A DNA stretch of 18,001 bases from DAOMNN01 sp050486545. Lineage in GTDB: Bacteria > Pseudomonadota > Gammaproteobacteria > Burkholderiales > Rhodocyclaceae. A program made the position numbers and the translations under genes. The stretch is from assembly GCA_050486545.1 (NCBI GenBank), contig JBJHDM010000062.1, positions 1-18,001 on the forward strand. The letters are read 5' to 3'. Shown piece after piece: positions 1-7,788 of this stretch. Each line of letters starts with the position of its first letter. The stretch's first letter is position 1. The notes beneath the pieces are model-generated. The model was given only the letters and a program-made list of their open reading frames with translations, did no database searches and was not told the origin of the DNA.

Positions 1-652
1 CACCGATCGGTGCACGGTCCTGGTCGCGTCCGAGCAGGATGACCATGCCGTCGTCCAGTTCCAGCTCCCACGCCTCCCTGGCCGAAAACCAGAGTCCCAC
101 GAGTCGCCGTCCGAGCGGTTCGAGGGTTGTCGAGAACTCGCGATAGCGTGCCAGGAGATACGCGGCCGAACCTTGCGGCCCGGAGAAGCCCGGTAGCGCC
201 GCATTGCTCGCCGCCACGAACACCTCGCCCTGCCGGTTGACGAGTTGCACCTCGTCGCTGCCCACGAGCGTCCAGTACGCGACCGCCTGATGCTCCTCGA
301 GGCGCAGCTCGATCGCATCGGGCCAGCGGCGCCGGACCTCCGCACGACGAACCCAGGGCAACTTTTCGAAGGTCGTCCGCACCTCTTCGAGGTTGACCGA
401 GAAGAAGTTGCCCTGGACGGCCGAGCGCGCCGCATACTCGAGTTGTGCGGTGGTGACCTGCGCTGGCGGCGTGAGGACGACCACCTCGCGCAGCGGAAAC
501 AACGGGCGGGTCACGAACCACACCACGAGTGCATAGCCGAAGGCGAGCGCCGCAAGCAGCATCAGGATGTCCGATACCAGATCGAGCAGGGCCGGACGGT
601 CCCACACGCCCGCAGGCTCGCGCCCGCTCGCACGCTCCCGGGCGAACGACAT
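1..652 (-). CDS. ftsQ: Cell division protein FtsQ, partial (C-terminus beyond the left edge)
   Basis: FtsQ is a bitopic inner-membrane divisome protein that links the early ring (FtsA/FtsZ) to FtsB/FtsL and FtsW/FtsI. About 217 residues are visible. They show a short basic cytoplasmic N-terminus with WDRP at 17-20, one membrane helix at about residues 24-46, then FPLREV at 52-57 opening a POTRA domain (about 54-124) that contains KLPWVRRAEVRRRWPD, and the start of the beta domain. It lies directly downstream of ddlB, the usual place. The start is uncertain. ATG at 650-652 leaves a 31-nt gap after ddlB and has no clear ribosome binding site. An in-frame TTG at 689-691 overlaps the ddlB stop and has GGAGG nine bases upstream. 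A GTG at 605-607 would give an MWDRP start. Identity is firm; the start is not. Confidence 0.93.
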   Translation of the reverse strand, partial: MSFARERASGREPAGVWDRPALLDLVSDILMLLAALAFGYALVVWFVTRPLFPLREVVVLTPPAQVTTAQLEYAARSAVQGNFFSVNLEEVRTTFEKLPWVRRAEVRRRWPDAIELRLEEHQAVAYWTLVGSDEVQLVNRQGEVFVAASNAALPGFSGPQGSAAYLLARYREFSTTLEPLGRRLVGLWFSAREAWELELDDGMVILLGRDQDRAPIG

Positions 653-683
653 CGCACGCTTCAACGCGTAGCCGGGGCGACGG

Positions 684-1604
684 TCATCCAAGACGCGCGT
701 CCTCCAGAATGGCAAGGCAAAGGGCTTCGAAACTCATGCCGGCGGCCCGCGCCGACATCGGCACGAGCGAATGGCTGGTCATTCCCGGGGCGGTATTCAT
801 CTCCAGGAGATAGGGGCGCCCGTCGGTCGTCAGCATCAGATCCGCCCGTCCCCAGCCGCGGCAGCCCAGGACCTGGGCGGACTTGCGCACCAGCTGCTGC
901 AACCTGGCTTCCTGCTCGGGAGGCAGGCCGGCCGGGCAGTGGTAGTGCGTGTCGTCGGTGAAGTACTTGTTCTGGTAGTCGTAGTTGCCCCCGGGCGCCT
1001 CGATCCGGACCAGGGGCAGGACGCGGTCGCCGAGGAACGGCGCGGTCAGCTCCATGCCGGTCACGAACTCTTCCGCCAGGACGAGATCGTCGTAGCGGGC
1101 CGCCAACGCCCAGGCCGCCTCGAGCTGATCGGCCGCGGTGACCTTGGTCGCACCCATGCTCGATCCTTCGTGAACCGGCTTGACGAAGATCGGGAGGCCC
1201 AGTTCCTGCACCACCGCCGACCAGTCGGTCTGCGCATCGAGCAGGGCATAGCGCGGTGTCGGCAGGCCGGCGGCCGTCCAGATCATCTTCGTGCGCCATT
1301 TGTCCATCGCGATCGCCGACGCCATGACGCCGCTGCCCGTGTAGGGAATGCGCATCAGTTCGAGCATGCCCTGCACCGTACCGTCTTCGCCGCCCCGCCC
1401 GTGCAGCGCCACGAAGGCCCGCGCGTAGGCCTCCTCCTGCAAGGCATGCAGGTCGCGTTCGGCCGGATCGAACGGATGCGCGTCCACCCCGCAAGCCCGC
1501 AGTGCGGCCAGCACGGCATTGCCCGACATCAGCGAGACCTCGCGTTCGGCCGACGCCCCCCCCATCAGCACGGCAACCTTGCCCAGTTCCTGTCTCTCAG
1601 TCAT
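684..1604 (-). CDS. ddlB: D-alanine--D-alanine ligase
   Basis: DdlB is a cytoplasmic ATP-grasp enzyme that joins two D-alanines to make the terminal dipeptide used by MurF. The product is 306 aa, the usual length of the short Ddl form. Visible motifs are MGGASAEREVS at 14-24 with the substrate-contacting glutamate at 20, HEGSSMG at 145-151 (ATP-loop serine), the omega-loop KY at 213-214, CRGWGRADLML at 248-258, and NTAPGMTSHSLVP at 270-282 with the metal-binding asparagine. Tyrosine in the omega loop is the D-Ala-D-Ala type; depsipeptide (vancomycin-resistance) ligases carry phenylalanine there. The ATG overlaps the murC stop as ATGA, so translation is probably coupled. Position between murC and ftsQ matches the ddlB paralogue of the dcw cluster. 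Confidence 0.97.
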   Translation of the reverse strand: MTERQELGKVAVLMGGASAEREVSLMSGNAVLAALRACGVDAHPFDPAERDLHALQEEAYARAFVALHGRGGEDGTVQGMLELMRIPYTGSGVMASAIAMDKWRTKMIWTAAGLPTPRYALLDAQTDWSAVVQELGLPIFVKPVHEGSSMGATKVTAADQLEAAWALAARYDDLVLAEEFVTGMELTAPFLGDRVLPLVRIEAPGGNYDYQNKYFTDDTHYHCPAGLPPEQEARLQQLVRKSAQVLGCRGWGRADLMLTTDGRPYLLEMNTAPGMTSHSLVPMSARAAGMSFEALCLAILEDARLG

Positions 1605-3010
1605 GCTTCACCATCTGCCAGCTTTCCGGGAACGGCGCCGATCGAGCCCGCTCCCATCGTGATCACCACGTCTCCATCCTGCGCGGCTTCGAGGATCATC
1701 GCCGGCAGGTCGTCGATGTTCTCGACGAACACCGGCTCGACCTTCCCTGCCACACGCAACGCTCGGGCAAGGGCTCGACCGTCGGCCGCCACCAGCGGTG
1801 CCTCGCCGGCGGCATAGACCTCCGCGAGCAGCAGCGCGTCGGCCGTTGCCAGGACCTTGACGAAATCCTCGAAACAGTCCCGGGTGCGCGAGTACCGGTG
1901 CGGCTGGAAGGCGAGCACCAGGCGACGCCCCGGGAAGGCCCCACGCGCCGCGGCAATCGTCGCCGCCATCTCGACGGGATGGTGGCCATAGTCGTCGATC
2001 AGCGTGAACGACCCGCGCGACGATCCGTCCGAGCCGGTCAGGACGACCTCGCCGTAACGCTGGAAACGTCTGCCCACCCCCTTGAATTCGCCGAGCGCGC
2101 GCACGATCGCGTCATCGGGGACCTGGACCTCGCTCGCCACCGCGATCGCCGCCAGCGCGTTGAGCACGTTGTGCATTCCCGGAAGGTTGAGCTCGATCGG
2201 CAGGCGGGTGACCGACCCATTGATCCGCACTGCGTCGAAACACATCTTCGATCCCTCCGCGCGGATGTTCTCCGCCCGGATGTTCGCGTCCTCGCCGGTA
2301 CCGAAGCGCACGACCTGCTTCGACACCAGCGGCATGATCGAGCGTACGTGCGGATCATCCGTGCACAAAACGGCCACACCATAGAAGGGCAGGTGCTGCA
2401 GGAAATCGACGAAGGCCTGCTTCAGTCGGGCGAAGTCGTGACCGTACGTCTCCATGTGATCCGCGTCGATATTGGTCACGACCGAGATCACCGGTGTCAG
2501 CAGCAGGAAGGACGCGTCGGATTCGTCCGCCTCCGCGACCAGGAAGTCGCCCTTGCCGAGCCGGGCATTCGCCCCGGCGGCATTGAGCCGACCCCCGATG
2601 ACGAAGGTCGGATCCATGCCGCCCTCGGCGAGAATGCTGGCCACCAGCGAGGTCGTCGTCGTCTTGCCATGGGTTCCGGCAATCGCGATGCCCTGCTTGA
2701 GCCGCATCAGTTCGGCCAGCATCTGCGCGCGCGGCACGACCGGAATCTGGCGCGCGCGCGCGGCCAGCACCTCGGGATTGTCGTTCCGGACGGCGGTCGA
2801 AATCACCACGGCATCCGCATCGACCACGTTTTCCGCGGCATGGCCGTGCACGACCTTCGCACCGAGCGCCCGCAAGCGGGCGATGGTTGCGCTTTCGGCC
2901 AGGTCCGAACCGGTCACCGAGAATCCCAGGTTGACCAGGACCTCGGCGATCCCGCTCATGCCGGCGCCACCGACTCCCACGAAATGAATGCGTTTGACCT
3001 TGTGCTTCAT
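1601..3010 (-). CDS. murC: UDP-N-acetylmuramate--L-alanine ligase MurC
   Basis: MurC adds the first amino acid, L-alanine, to UDP-MurNAc in the cytoplasm, using ATP. The 469-aa product shows the N-terminal nucleotide fold FVGVGGAGMSGIAEVL (10-25), the P-loop GTHGKTTTT (112-120), EADESDASF (160-168), NIDADHMETYG (180-190), DDYGHHPVE (339-347), FQPHRYSRT (368-376) and GAGSIG (453-458), which together are diagnostic of MurC. I chose the start at 3010 (MKHKVKRIHF) because GAGGAAGAA lies just upstream and the ATG overlaps the murG stop as ATGA. A start 10 codons further upstream would read into murG and add a non-homologous leader. The 3' end overlaps ddlB by 4 nt. Confidence 0.98.
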   Translation of the reverse strand: MKHKVKRIHFVGVGGAGMSGIAEVLVNLGFSVTGSDLAESATIARLRALGAKVVHGHAAENVVDADAVVISTAVRNDNPEVLAARARQIPVVPRAQMLAELMRLKQGIAIAGTHGKTTTTSLVASILAEGGMDPTFVIGGRLNAAGANARLGKGDFLVAEADESDASFLLLTPVISVVTNIDADHMETYGHDFARLKQAFVDFLQHLPFYGVAVLCTDDPHVRSIMPLVSKQVVRFGTGEDANIRAENIRAEGSKMCFDAVRINGSVTRLPIELNLPGMHNVLNALAAIAVASEVQVPDDAIVRALGEFKGVGRRFQRYGEVVLTGSDGSSRGSFTLIDDYGHHPVEMAATIAAARGAFPGRRLVLAFQPHRYSRTRDCFEDFVKVLATADALLLAEVYAAGEAPLVAADGRALARALRVAGKVEPVFVENIDDLPAMILEAAQDGDVVITMGAGSIGAVPGKLADGEA

Positions 3011-4077
3011 TTCTTCTTCCTCGATGCAAGACGCTCGCACACCTGCACGACCGCTTCCGTGGCTTCCGGCTTCGCCAGCTCGCGTGCCTTCGCCGCCATC
3101 TTCTGCAGTTGGGTGCGATCCAGGCTACGGAGGATTCCCGCCAGCTTCTCGGCATCCAGTTCGGCCTGGGGCAGGAGATAGGCCGCCCCGTGATCGGCCA
3201 GGAAGCGGGCGTTTGCGGTCTGGTGATCGTCCACCGCATGGGGGAACGGAACGAGCAGACTGGCCACCCCGGCAGCGGCGAGTTCGGCGACGGTCAGCGC
3301 CCCCGAGCGGCAGATCACCAGATCCGCCTCGGCGTAGCGGGTCGCCATATCGTCGATGAAGGGCAGCAGTTCGCCCTCCACACCGACCTTCTCGTAGGCC
3401 GCATGCAGCGCGTCGATCTGCGTTGCGCCCGCCTGGTGCGTCACCAGCGGCCGGCTTCCCGGCGGGATCAGGGCCAGCGCGCGCGGAACGACCTCGTTCA
3501 GGGCCGCCGCACCAAGACTGCCACCCACGACCAGGACACGTAGCGCCCCCAGGCGTCGTTCGAAGCGTTCGGCTGGCGGCGCCACCGACACGATCGACTC
3601 GCGCACCGGATTGCCGACCCAGGAAGACTTGCGGAAGACGCCGGGGAATCCGGTCAGGATCTTGTCGGCCACCCCGGCCAGAACCCGATTGGCCAGCCCG
3701 GGAACGGAGTTCTGCTCGTGCAGGACCAGGGGGCGGCCGATCAGCGCAGCCATCATGCCCCCGGGGAAACTGACGTAGCCCCCCATCCCGAGCACGACGT
3801 CCGGCTCGATGCGCCGCAGCTCGGCGAAGGCCTGCCAGAAACCGCGCAGCAGGTTCAGCGGAAGGAGCAGCTTGCGCACGACGCCCTTGCCGCGCAACGC
3901 GCCGAACCGTACCCAGGCGGTTTCGAATCCCTGCTCGGGGACGATCCGCGCTTCCATCCCGTCGGGATTGCCCATCCACACGATGCGCCAACCGCGGGCA
4001 CGCAAGGCCTCGGCCACCGCGATGCCCGGGAAGATGTGCCCGCCGGTTCCGCCGGCCATGACGAGGAGCGTCTTCAT
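3007..4077 (-). CDS. murG: Undecaprenyldiphospho-muramoylpentapeptide beta-N-acetylglucosaminyltransferase MurG
   Basis: MurG is a GT28-family, GT-B fold peripheral membrane enzyme. It transfers GlcNAc from UDP-GlcNAc to lipid I, producing lipid II. The 356-aa product carries the first glycine loop GGTGGHIFPG (9-18), the LHEQNSVPGLANR segment (119-131), a second glycine loop GGSLGA (185-190), CRSGALTVAEL (256-266) and DDHQTANA (283-290), all hallmarks of MurG. The ATG at 4075-4077 overlaps the ftsW stop (ATGA) and follows a run of G residues that can serve as a ribosome binding site. The open frame continues far upstream inside ftsW without homology, so the longer version is rejected. The last codons (a run of lysines) overlap the murC start. 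Confidence 0.98.
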   Translation of the reverse strand: MKTLLVMAGGTGGHIFPGIAVAEALRARGWRIVWMGNPDGMEARIVPEQGFETAWVRFGALRGKGVVRKLLLPLNLLRGFWQAFAELRRIEPDVVLGMGGYVSFPGGMMAALIGRPLVLHEQNSVPGLANRVLAGVADKILTGFPGVFRKSSWVGNPVRESIVSVAPPAERFERRLGALRVLVVGGSLGAAALNEVVPRALALIPPGSRPLVTHQAGATQIDALHAAYEKVGVEGELLPFIDDMATRYAEADLVICRSGALTVAELAAAGVASLLVPFPHAVDDHQTANARFLADHGAAYLLPQAELDAEKLAGILRSLDRTQLQKMAAKARELAKPEATEAVVQVCERLASRKKK

Positions 4078-5309
4078 CCACCCCCCCCACGTTTCATCTG
4101 TCGGTTCTCCCAGTCGACGCGCAACAGGATCGCAACCGCGATGCAGTTCGCAACAAGCGCCGATCCACCGAAACTCATCAGCGGCAGGGTCAGCCCCTTG
4201 GTCGGCAGCAGCCCCATGTTCACGCCCATGTTGATGAACGACTGCACGCCCAGCCACAGGCCGATGCCCATGGCCACCAGCCCGGAGAAGTAGCGCTCGA
4301 GATGGATCGCCTCGCGACCGGCCGCGAAGGCGCGCTGGATCAGGAAGGCGAACAGCACGATGATGGTCAGGACACCGGCAAAGCCCAGTTCCTCGGCGAT
4401 CACGGCAAGCAGGAAATCGGTATGGGCCTCGGGCAGGTAGAACAGCTTCTCGACGCTCGCGCCGAGGCCGACACCGAACCATTCCCCGCGTCCGAACGCG
4501 ATCAGGGCGTGGGAGAGCTGGTAGCCGCGACCGAACGGGTCCTGCCATGGATCCATGAAGCCGAAGATGCGGTCGCGCCGGTATGGGGAGAGCCAGATCA
4601 GCAGCATGAACCCGATGACCGCGACGGTCGCGAGCAGTGCGAACACGCGGACGTTGATTCCGCCGAGGAACAGCACCCCGAACGCGATCGCGCAGATCAC
4701 GACGAAGGCGCCGAAGTCCGGCTCGCGCAGGAGCAGGAAGCCGACGAAGAGGATCATCGCGGCCATCGGCAGGAATCCGCGCCGGAAGCTTCCCATGTCG
4801 GGCAGTTTGCGGACGGTATAGTCGGCCGCATACAGCGCGACGAACACCTTCATCAGTTCAGAGGGCTGGAGGTTGACCGGCCCAAGGGGGATCCAGCGCT
4901 GCGCGCCATTGACTTCGCGCCCCACCCCGGGAATCAGCACGGCAATCAGCAGGACGACGCCGAGCAGGAAAAGCCACGGGGCAAACTGCTGCCACTGGCG
5001 CATCGAGAACTGGAACGCGATCAGGCCGGCCGCAAAGCCGATGCCGAGAAAGATCACGTGCCGCACGAGAAAGTAGTTCGACTGATAGCCCGTGAAGCGA
5101 CTGCCCTCGGCAATGGCGATCGACGACGAATACACCATGACCAGGCCGATCAGCAGCAGCGCGACCGCCGGCCAGACCAGCATCGGGTCGAGTTCGCGCG
5201 TCATGTCGGACGGACGCATCAACCGATTGACCGCACGACTGATGTCGGCCTTGTGAGGGTCCGTGCGACGCGCCGGCAGGAGGGAGGCGAGGTTGCCCAT
5301 CAGGCTCAC
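4074..5309 (-). CDS. ftsW: Septal peptidoglycan glycosyltransferase FtsW (SEDS family)
   Basis: FtsW is the SEDS-family polymerase that, with FtsI, makes septal peptidoglycan from lipid II. The product is 411 aa from the chosen start, with a hydrophilic N-terminus of about 40 residues and then around ten membrane helices. SEDS landmarks are visible: GREVNGAQRWIPLG followed by LQPSELMKVF, the loop GRGEWFGVGLG with LPEAHTDFLLAVIAEELG, and the late LPLMSFGGSALVANC. The start is a choice. GTG at 5307-5309 overlaps the murD stop (GTGA) and sits about nine bases after GGAGGT. An ATG nine bases downstream (5298-5300) is the alternative and gives 408 aa. I prefer GTG because it matches the coupled pattern of the operon. 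Confidence 0.96.
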   Translation of the reverse strand: MSLMGNLASLLPARRTDPHKADISRAVNRLMRPSDMTRELDPMLVWPAVALLLIGLVMVYSSSIAIAEGSRFTGYQSNYFLVRHVIFLGIGFAAGLIAFQFSMRQWQQFAPWLFLLGVVLLIAVLIPGVGREVNGAQRWIPLGPVNLQPSELMKVFVALYAADYTVRKLPDMGSFRRGFLPMAAMILFVGFLLLREPDFGAFVVICAIAFGVLFLGGINVRVFALLATVAVIGFMLLIWLSPYRRDRIFGFMDPWQDPFGRGYQLSHALIAFGRGEWFGVGLGASVEKLFYLPEAHTDFLLAVIAEELGFAGVLTIIVLFAFLIQRAFAAGREAIHLERYFSGLVAMGIGLWLGVQSFINMGVNMGLLPTKGLTLPLMSFGGSALVANCIAVAILLRVDWENRQMKRGGGG

Positions 5310-6703
5310 GGCGCGCTCACCTCCGGCAAACGGCGCACGGCCGCCACGAAGCACGCGCCGCGGTGCGCATAGTTGCGGAAGGCATCCAGGCTCGAGCAGG
5401 CGGGCGACAGCAGCACCGCATCGCCCGGCTCGGCGAATGCGTTGGCCCGCATCACCGCCGCCTCCAGATCCGGGGCATGTTCGACGGCCACGCCAAGTCC
5501 GCTCAATGCGGCATCGAGCTTCGGCGCATCGCGCCCGATCAGCACGACCGCCCGCGCATGCGCCCCGACGACCGATCGCAGGGGCGTGAAGTCCTGACCC
5601 TTCCCGTCTCCTCCGGCGATCAGCACGGCTGGCCGCCCCAGGCCCTGCAGGGCGGCCACGGTCGAGCCCACGTTGGTCCCCTTGGAGTCGTCGTAGAACA
5701 CCACGCCGTCGGCGCGCCGGCCGACGAGCTCCATCCGGTGCGGCAGTCCGCGAAAATCCTTGAGCGCCTCGACCATGGGCCCGACAGGACAACCGATCGC
5801 CGCCCCCAGGGCCAGTCCTGCCAGGGCATTGACCGCATTGTGGCGGCCGGCCAGCGCGAGCTGGTCGACGCGAACGAGACGCTCGACGCCGCGCACCAGC
5901 CAAAGTCCGTCCCGATCCCCGACCATGCCGAAATCCTCGGGTGACCCCGGAGCGTCGGAGCCGATCGTCAGGCAGCGCCGTCCAGCGTGGCCCATGGCCA
6001 TGACCCTTGGCTCGTCTCGGTTGAGCACCTGCACGCCCAGGCCTTCGAAAATCCGCCCCTTGATCGACGCGTAGGTGTCCAGGTCACCATGGCGGTCCAG
6101 GTGGTCGTCGGTCACGTTCAGCACCGTCGCCGCATCCGGATGCAGGCCGTGCAGGGTCTCGAGCTGAAAGCTCGACAATTCCAGAACCCAACACTGCGGC
6201 AGGGACTGGCCACGTTCCAGGCGCTCTGCGAGCACTGCCAGCGCGGCCGGACTGATGTTGCCGGCAGCGACCGCGTCGAGCCCTGCCGCCTTGCACATCG
6301 CCGCGGTCAGCGCGGTCGTGGTGGTCTTGCCGTTGGTCCCCGTGATCGCGAGAACGCGGGTCCGCTCCCGAGCATCGAGCCGCTCCAGCGCATCGGCGAA
6401 GAGGCTCATCTCCCCGACCACCGGCAGACCGCGTTCGCGTGCATCGACGATCAGCGCATCGCGCAGGTCGAGACCGGGGCTGACCGCAACGAGGTCGACG
6501 CCGTCGAGCAGCGTCCCCGTGAAGGCACCCAGCCTCACCTGCGCTTCGGGAACGGTCTCGCGCAGGCGGTCGAGTGCCGGAGGCGCTTCGCGCGTATCGG
6601 CCACGCGCACGCGCGCGCCCTCTCGGGCGCACCAATGCGCCATGGCCAGACCGGATTCCCCGATCCCGAGCACCAGCACGAGGCGAGCGGCAAGGTCGAT
6701 CAT
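5306..6703 (-). CDS. murD: UDP-N-acetylmuramoyl-L-alanine--D-glutamate ligase MurD
   Basis: MurD adds D-glutamate to UDP-MurNAc-L-Ala in the cytoplasm. The 465-aa product begins MIDLAARLVLVLGIGESG, an N-terminal nucleotide-binding fold, and carries the P-loop TGTNGKTTTT (121-130), NVTDDHLDRHGD in the central domain, and a C-terminal ligase domain ending with SPACSSLDAFRNYAHRG, typical of MurD. The ATG at 6701-6703 overlaps the mraY stop as ATGA. The gene sits between mraY and ftsW, the conserved dcw position. No truncation or missing catalytic motif was seen. Confidence 0.98.
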   Translation of the reverse strand: MIDLAARLVLVLGIGESGLAMAHWCAREGARVRVADTREAPPALDRLRETVPEAQVRLGAFTGTLLDGVDLVAVSPGLDLRDALIVDARERGLPVVGEMSLFADALERLDARERTRVLAITGTNGKTTTTALTAAMCKAAGLDAVAAGNISPAALAVLAERLERGQSLPQCWVLELSSFQLETLHGLHPDAATVLNVTDDHLDRHGDLDTYASIKGRIFEGLGVQVLNRDEPRVMAMGHAGRRCLTIGSDAPGSPEDFGMVGDRDGLWLVRGVERLVRVDQLALAGRHNAVNALAGLALGAAIGCPVGPMVEALKDFRGLPHRMELVGRRADGVVFYDDSKGTNVGSTVAALQGLGRPAVLIAGGDGKGQDFTPLRSVVGAHARAVVLIGRDAPKLDAALSGLGVAVEHAPDLEAAVMRANAFAEPGDAVLLSPACSSLDAFRNYAHRGACFVAAVRRLPEVSAP

Positions 6704-7788
6704 CTGAGCTTGAGCGTCGACAGCCCGAAGAGCACGAGCATGATGGTGATGATCCAGAAACGGACGACGACCTGGGTTTCCTTCCAGCCGCCGAGTTCAT
6801 AGTGATGATGCAGGGGGGCCATCCTGAAGATGCGCTTGCCCCCCGTCGCACGGAAGTAAAGCACCTGCAGCATCACCGACAAGGTCTCGGCCACGAACAG
6901 GCCGCCCATGATGAAGAGCACGATCTCCTGCCGGACGACGACCGCGATGACGCCCAGCGCGGCGCCGAGCGCAAGCGCACCGACGTCGCCCATGAACACC
7001 TCGGCGGGATAGGCGTTGAACCACAGGAAGCCGAGCCCGGCCCCGCAGATCGCCCCGCAGAACACGGCGAGCTCGCCGGCTCCGGCGATGTAGGGCACCC
7101 CCAGGTACTTGGCGAAACCCGCGTGACCCGCGACATAGGCGAAGATCGCCAGCGCCCCCGCAACCATCACCGTGGGCATGATGGCCAGCCCATCCAGCCC
7201 GTCGGTCAGGTTCACCGCATGGCTCGTACCGTTGATGACGAAGTAGGACAGGGCCACGAATCCGAACAGCCCGAGCGGGTAGGCCACCGCCTTGAAGAAT
7301 GGAACGATGAGCTCGGTCTGCGCGGGTTCGGTCGCCGTCAGGGCAAGGAACATCGCCGCACCCAGGGCGATCAGGGACGTCCACAGGTACTTCCAGCGGC
7401 TCGCCAGGCCCTTGGGGTCGCGATGCACGACCTTGCGCCAGTCGTCCACCCATCCAACGGCGCCGAAGCCCAGCGTCACCAGCAGGGTCACCCAGACATA
7501 GTGATTGCGCAGGTCACCCCACAGCAGGACGGTCGCCGCGATCGCGATCAGGATCAGCGCACCGCCCATGGTCGGCGTGCCGGCCTTGGTCAGGTGCGAC
7601 TTCGGGCCGTCGTCGCGGACGGCCTGCCCGATCTTCTTGCGCGTGAGCCAGCGGATCACGCTCGGACCGAAGATGAACGAAATGATCAGGGCGGTCATCG
7701 CCGCCAGCACGGTGCGCAGCGTAATGTAGGCGAACACGTTGAAGGCGCGGATGTCCTGCCCGAGCCACAAGGCCAGTTCAAGCAGCAT
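6700..7788 (-). CDS. mraY: Phospho-N-acetylmuramoyl-pentapeptide-transferase MraY
   Basis: MraY is the integral membrane enzyme that moves phospho-MurNAc-pentapeptide onto undecaprenyl phosphate, giving lipid I. The product is 362 aa with about ten membrane helices. Catalytic landmarks are DDWRK (aspartates 115-116), NLTDGLDGLA (193-202), GDVGALALG (267-275) and the histidine cluster PLHHHYELGGW (325-335). The start at 7786-7788 (MLLELALWLG) follows AAAGGAG at good spacing and agrees with family N-termini. An upstream in-frame ATG would add 17 unrelated residues inside murF. It overlaps the murF stop by 11 nt, the only junction from mraZ to ddlB that departs from a 4-nt overlap under the starts chosen here. 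Confidence 0.98.
   Translation of the reverse strand: MLLELALWLGQDIRAFNVFAYITLRTVLAAMTALIISFIFGPSVIRWLTRKKIGQAVRDDGPKSHLTKAGTPTMGGALILIAIAATVLLWGDLRNHYVWVTLLVTLGFGAVGWVDDWRKVVHRDPKGLASRWKYLWTSLIALGAAMFLALTATEPAQTELIVPFFKAVAYPLGLFGFVALSYFVINGTSHAVNLTDGLDGLAIMPTVMVAGALAIFAYVAGHAGFAKYLGVPYIAGAGELAVFCGAICGAGLGFLWFNAYPAEVFMGDVGALALGAALGVIAVVVRQEIVLFIMGGLFVAETLSVMLQVLYFRATGGKRIFRMAPLHHHYELGGWKETQVVVRFWIITIMLVLFGLSTLKLR

Noticed and set aside
245..961. Plus-strand frame opposite ftsQ/ddlB
   Set aside because: No motifs, arginine/proline-rich composition, and opposite two well-supported genes.
2749..2762. Alternating CG run in murC (possible Z-DNA)
   Set aside because: It encodes the ordinary alanine/arginine segment of MurC and is expected in a GC-rich genome. 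No sign of function.
1502..3181. Very long plus-strand open frame (559 codons) opposite murC and its flanks
   Set aside because: It mirrors highly G/C-biased genes on the other strand, has low-complexity arginine- and histidine-rich composition, no family motifs, and murC is certain here. Similar antisense frames across the operon are the same artefact.
4078..4548. N-terminal extension of murG to 513 codons
   Set aside because: The added residues lie in ftsW in another frame and show no homology. The ATG at 4075-4077 matches the family start and the operon's overlap pattern.
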